From: Mycetocola tolaasinivorans
GTDB taxonomy: Bacteria > Actinomycetota > Actinomycetes > Actinomycetales > Microbacteriaceae
Assembly: GCF_003667565.1 (NCBI RefSeq)
Contig: NZ_RCUX01000009.1
Span: forward strand, 1 to 64,000
DNA: 64,000 bases
Direction: 5' to 3'
Below the pieces are notes generated by a model. It saw only the letters and a list, made by a program, of their open reading frames with translations. It searched no databases and was not told the origin of the DNA. The translations under genes and the position numbers were made by a program. Positions 61,224 to 64,000 of this stretch are shown here, one piece after another (the stretch's first letter is position 1; each line of letters starts with the position of its first letter).

Positions 61224-62155
61224 TCGGCTGCCTCCGCGGGTGTGGTAGGTGCCTCGACCCGTGCCTCATCCGCCGGGAAGTTGACGAGCGAACGGGCGCT
61301 ATTCTTGCCGGCCTGGACCAGCCCGATCAGGGCACCGGCCGGGGTCAGCGCGGCGATGGGGCCCGATACGTTTTCGGGAAAGCCCTCGATGCCGATCTTC
61401 TTACCGTGGCCGAGGTCGATCGCGCGCTGGGCATCCAGCGAGACCACCGGGAACAGGGTGCCCGCGGCGGCGGCCGAGGAGATCAGGCGCTCGGCCGGGT
61501 TTAGGTCTTCGAGCGTCACGGCGTCCTCGACCGAGAACGGTCCGATCCGGGTGCGGCGCAGGGCGTTGAGGTGGCCACCGACGCCGAGGTCGGCGCCGAG
61601 GTCGCGGGCCAGCGCGCGAATATAGGTGCCCGAGGAGCACTCGACCCGCACGTCGAGTTCGATGCTGCCCGGCAGGCGACGGGTAGCGAGCACCTCGAAG
61701 GTCGCAATCGTGACCGGGCGAGCCTTGAGCTCCACGGTTTCGCCCGAGCGCACGAGGTCGTAGGCGCGCTTGCCGTCCACCTTGATCGCCGAGACCTGCG
61801 TGGGTACCTGCAGGATATCGCCGCGCAGCTTCTGGATTCCGGCCTCGATGGCCGCATCGGTGATCGCGGCCACGGCCTCGGGATTCGCGGTTTCGAGGGT
61901 GTCGCCCTCGACGTCATCGGTCGTGGTGGAGGAGCCCAGCACGATGGTGGCGAAGTACTCCTTGTCGAGGCCCACCACGTAGGTGAGCAGGCGGGTGGCC
62001 GAGTTCACACCCAGAATCAGCAGGCCGGTGGCCATGGGGTCGAGGGTCCCGGCGTGGCCCACCTTGCGGGTGCCGGCGAGCCGGCGGGTGCGCGCGACCA
62101 CGTCGTGGCTGGTCATCCCGCCGGATTTGTCGACCAGAACAATGCCTGAACTCAC
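61220..62155 (-). CDS. truB: tRNA pseudouridine-55 synthase
   Basis: Isomerises U55 in the T-loop of tRNAs. The 311-residue protein has LVDKSGGMTSHDVV, the catalytic motif GHAGTLDPMATGLLILGVNSATRLL with the nucleophile Asp (about residue 38), KEYFATIVLG, and the C-terminal LGVGGHLNALRRTRIGPF segment. GTG 62155 follows GAGGAG. It precedes the two small membrane proteins and ribF. Confidence 0.96.
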   Translation of the reverse strand: MSSGIVLVDKSGGMTSHDVVARTRRLAGTRKVGHAGTLDPMATGLLILGVNSATRLLTYVVGLDKEYFATIVLGSSTTTDDVEGDTLETANPEAVAAITDAAIEAGIQKLRGDILQVPTQVSAIKVDGKRAYDLVRSGETVELKARPVTIATFEVLATRRLPGSIELDVRVECSSGTYIRALARDLGADLGVGGHLNALRRTRIGPFSVEDAVTLEDLNPAERLISSAAAAGTLFPVVSLDAQRAIDLGHGKKIGIEGFPENVSGPIAALTPAGALIGLVQAGKNSARSLVNFPADEARVEAPTTPAEAAE

Positions 62156-62265
62156 CTGATACTCCTCGTGTCACCGCTGCATAAATCAGCCTTTATCCTC
62201 CCATATTCGCGGCGGGCACAGGCTCGGTACGCGCGGGCGCGGTGGTGCGAGCTAGGCTGGAATCG

Positions 62266-63138
62266 ATGAAAACCTCCGACATTCCGAACGCCCTGATCGA
62301 CTGGTTCGCCCGGTCCGGACGCGCACTTCCCTGGCGCGAGGACGACTTCCCGGCCTGGGGCACGCTGGTGTCGGAGTTCATGCTGCAGCAGACCCCGGTG
62401 GCGCGGGTGATCCCGCGCCTCGCGGAGTGGCTCGAACGCTGGCCCACCCCCGCGGATCTCGCCGCCGAGCCCTCGGGTGAGGCCGTGCGCGCCTGGGCCA
62501 ACCTCGGCTACCCGCGGCGTGCGCTGTGGCTGCACCGTGCGGCCGTGCAGATCACCGAGGAGCACGGCGGCGTGGTACCGCGAGACGTGCCCACCCTGCT
62601 CGCCCTCACCGGCGTGGGTGACTACACCGCACGCGCCGTCGCGGTGTTTGCCTACGGTGATCGACACCCCGTGATCGATACCAACGGCCGCCGCGTTATT
62701 GCGCGCGCCATCCACGGGCAGGCCGAACCCGGGCCGCCGCGCGCCGCCGCGGACCTCGCGGATATGGCCGCGCTACTGCCCGAGGAGCGCGAGGCTGCAC
62801 GAGATTTCAACGTCGCGATCATGGAGTTGGGGCAGGTGGTGTGCACCGCGCGTTCACCGCGCTGCGAGGAGTGCCCGATTCGTTCGGCCTGCGCGTGGGT
62901 GGGGGCGGGATCCCCCGAGTACTTCGGCCCGACCAAGACGGTGCAGGCCACCTATGCGGGCAGCGATCGGCAGGTGCGTGGGCTCATTCTGCGCGAGCTG
63001 CGCGCCGCCCACCTGCCCGTGACCGGGGTGGAAATCTCCGGGCTGTGGGCCGACCGGGTGCAGCTGGATCGCGCGCTCGCAGGCCTCCTCGCGGACGGCC
63101 TCGCGGTGGAATCCCAGGGCGGATACGTACTTCCCTAG
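62266..63138 (+). CDS. mutY: A/G-specific adenine glycosylase
   Basis: Removes adenine opposite 8-oxoguanine. In the 290-residue protein LPWREDDFPAWGTLVSEFMLQQTPV (with catalytic Glu about 37), the HhH GVGDYTARAVAVFAYGDRHPVIDTNGRRV (with catalytic Asp), and the [4Fe-4S] motif C-x6-C-x2-C-x5-C in VVCTARSPRCEECPIRSAC are complete. The usual C-terminal NUDIX-like domain is absent, as in many Actinobacteria. ATG 62266 with TAGGCT about 7 bases upstream indicates leaderless initiation. Confidence 0.95.
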   Translation: MKTSDIPNALIDWFARSGRALPWREDDFPAWGTLVSEFMLQQTPVARVIPRLAEWLERWPTPADLAAEPSGEAVRAWANLGYPRRALWLHRAAVQITEEHGGVVPRDVPTLLALTGVGDYTARAVAVFAYGDRHPVIDTNGRRVIARAIHGQAEPGPPRAAADLADMAALLPEEREAARDFNVAIMELGQVVCTARSPRCEECPIRSACAWVGAGSPEYFGPTKTVQATYAGSDRQVRGLILRELRAAHLPVTGVEISGLWADRVQLDRALAGLLADGLAVESQGGYVLP

Positions 63139-63176
63139 CGCCCGCCCTGCTGCCCGGTACCCGCTAAACTGGGCGC

Positions 63177-63695
63177 ATGAGTAACGCCGACGCACCCCAG
63201 AACTTCACCCCCGAACCCGGCTTTGAGGAGTTCTCGGCCGCCGACTCCCCCGCGTTTGAAATCGTGGCTGACGCCGAGCCCGAGCTCGAGGTTTCCGGCG
63301 TTCTGCCGCCGCTGTTTGTGGCCGAGTACCTGCACACCGAGGATCTCGAGGCCACCCTCGCCGCTCACCGCCCGGAGGAGGGCGTGCTGCCCACCGGTGC
63401 CGAGCGGATCCCCGGCTGGTTCTTCCAGGTCACCGCGAATGAGAGCGTCCTAAGCGAGGACGCCGAGGTGTCCTTCGGCGACGATGTCGAGTACGTCGTG
63501 GTCTTCAACGGTGCCGATGAAAACGGTCTGCCCGGTGCGGTAGCCCAGGTGATCGATGCGCTGATCGATCAGGTTGGGCCGCGCGCTACCGAGTTCATCG
63601 CGCACAGCATCGGCGGCTCCGTCCAGGAGTTCGATGCCCAGTTCGCCGGTGCCTTCGACCTGCGCGTGGGTGCCCCTGAGCTGCTGACCGACTAG
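63177..63695 (+). CDS. Hypothetical 172-aa acidic protein
   Basis: A soluble, very acidic protein with no cysteine or known motif. An N-terminal disordered, Glu/Ala/Pro-rich region of about 45 residues precedes a compact part (about 50-170) containing LFVAEYLHTEDLEATLAAHRP. TAAACT lies 6 bases before the ATG, suggesting a leaderless transcript. Neighbouring mutY gives no functional clue. Confidence 0.75.
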   Translation: MSNADAPQNFTPEPGFEEFSAADSPAFEIVADAEPELEVSGVLPPLFVAEYLHTEDLEATLAAHRPEEGVLPTGAERIPGWFFQVTANESVLSEDAEVSFGDDVEYVVVFNGADENGLPGAVAQVIDALIDQVGPRATEFIAHSIGGSVQEFDAQFAGAFDLRVGAPELLTD

Positions 63696-63699
63696 CTGG

Positions 63700-63766
63700 C
63701 TAGAGGATTCTTCGATCAACGGCCCCCAACGTGCAGAGTGTGAGCACCCTAGAGGATTCTTCGATC
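63700..63766. repeat. 18-bp direct duplication of the LuxR-type gene's 3' end
   Basis: CTAGAGGATTCTTCGATC occurs at 63700-63717 and 63749-63766. The right copy contains the stop codon and last codons of the regulator gene; the left copy, 49 bases away, is beyond the stop. Sequence after each copy shows only faint further similarity. Confidence 0.9.
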
Positions 63767-64000
63767 GACTGCCCAGCGGGACAGCTCGTGCCGATTCGAC
63801 AGCTGGAGCTTGCGCAGCACCGCGGACACGTGTGATTCGACGGTCTTGTTGGAGATGAAGAGGTCTGCCGCGACCTCCTTATAGGAGTAGCCGCGGGCGA
63901 TGAGGCGCATGACCTCGAGTTCACGGGCGGAGAGTTTATCGAGCTCGTCGTCGATCTGCGCGATGTTTTGGGTGCCGAAGGCGTCCAGCACAAATCCCGC
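63749..64000 (-). CDS. LuxR-type response regulator, C-terminal HTH only (5' end outside window)
   Basis: The visible 83 residues include LSARELEVMRLIARGYSYKEVAADLFISNKTVESHVSAVLRKLQLSNRHELSRWAV, a textbook GerE/LuxR helix-turn-helix as found at the C-terminus of NarL-family response regulators. The N-terminal receiver, if present, is to the right of the window. The preceding linker ends LDAFGTQNIAQIDDELDK. Confidence 0.92.
   Translation of the reverse strand, partial: AGFVLDAFGTQNIAQIDDELDKLSARELEVMRLIARGYSYKEVAADLFISNKTVESHVSAVLRKLQLSNRHELSRWAVDRRIL

Overview
The window is strongly GC-rich with G/C-biased third codon positions and densely packed genes. It carries high-GC actinobacterial hallmarks: a mycoredoxin with a CGYC active site, ATP-phosphofructokinase, a paired LLM flavin oxidoreductase/FMN reductase, a truB-ribF block, a short MutY, and many genes with a TAnnnT box only 6-7 bases before the start codon (probably leaderless mRNAs). 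A Microbacteriaceae-like actinobacterium fits best; the genus cannot be fixed from sequence reading alone. It looks chromosomal. No rRNA, tRNA, IS element, prophage or CRISPR array was recognised.

Layout. 1-4417 (-): pnp (3' part only) and rpsO, separated by three genes including an FUSC-type membrane protein. 4576-6992: IclR-type regulator facing a kdgK-eda pair (2-keto-3-deoxygluconate catabolism). 7091-8955 (-): RloB/RloA (AbiL-like) two-gene defence pair. 9123-13429: LLM/FMN-reductase duo, AraC-type regulator, VOC protein, MFS transporter. 13847-17272 (+): a secreted peptide gene of low GC, an attenuator hairpin, two FtsX-like membrane proteins and an ABC ATPase, organised like a lactococcin-972-type bacteriocin/immunity locus. 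17434-28838: LLM oxidoreductase with a triplicated 3' end, then a sugar operon (oxidoreductase, GH13 glucosidase, two ABC permeases, binding lipoprotein) divergent from a ROK regulator, then a gamma-glutamyltransferase-like enzyme and a DUF1275 membrane protein. 28938-31856: NIPSNAP protein, GarR-like reductase, FadR-type regulator and HpaI-type aldolase; two matching palindromes suggest one regulon for sugar-diacid breakdown. 31946-44146: MFS exporter, double GNAT, apt, FKBP, aspA, two NCS2 nucleobase permeases, PitA-type phosphate transporter, DUF2207 membrane protein. 44236-48959: aldo/keto reductase, S9 oligopeptidase, pfkA, mycoredoxin.

The most unusual part is 49048-53824. A retron-type reverse transcriptase (49300-50736) is preceded by a sigma-A-like promoter and a ~190-nt segment with the architecture of a retron msr-msd RNA: long end-pairing a1/a2 repeats, short hairpins, and one long imperfect hairpin. 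No known retron effector adjoins it. Downstream lies a cassette of a small helical protein, a large coiled-coil/alpha-beta hydrolase protein broken by an apparent one-base frameshift, and a lipoprotein.

53879-64000: SNF2-family ATPase, M20 peptidase, an alpha/beta hydrolase lacking its nucleophile, an HMA-like protein missing one metal cysteine, ribF, truB, mutY, and the 3' end of a LuxR-type regulator. Several gene ends carry tandem duplications or short-unit tandem repeats, an unexpectedly frequent feature here.
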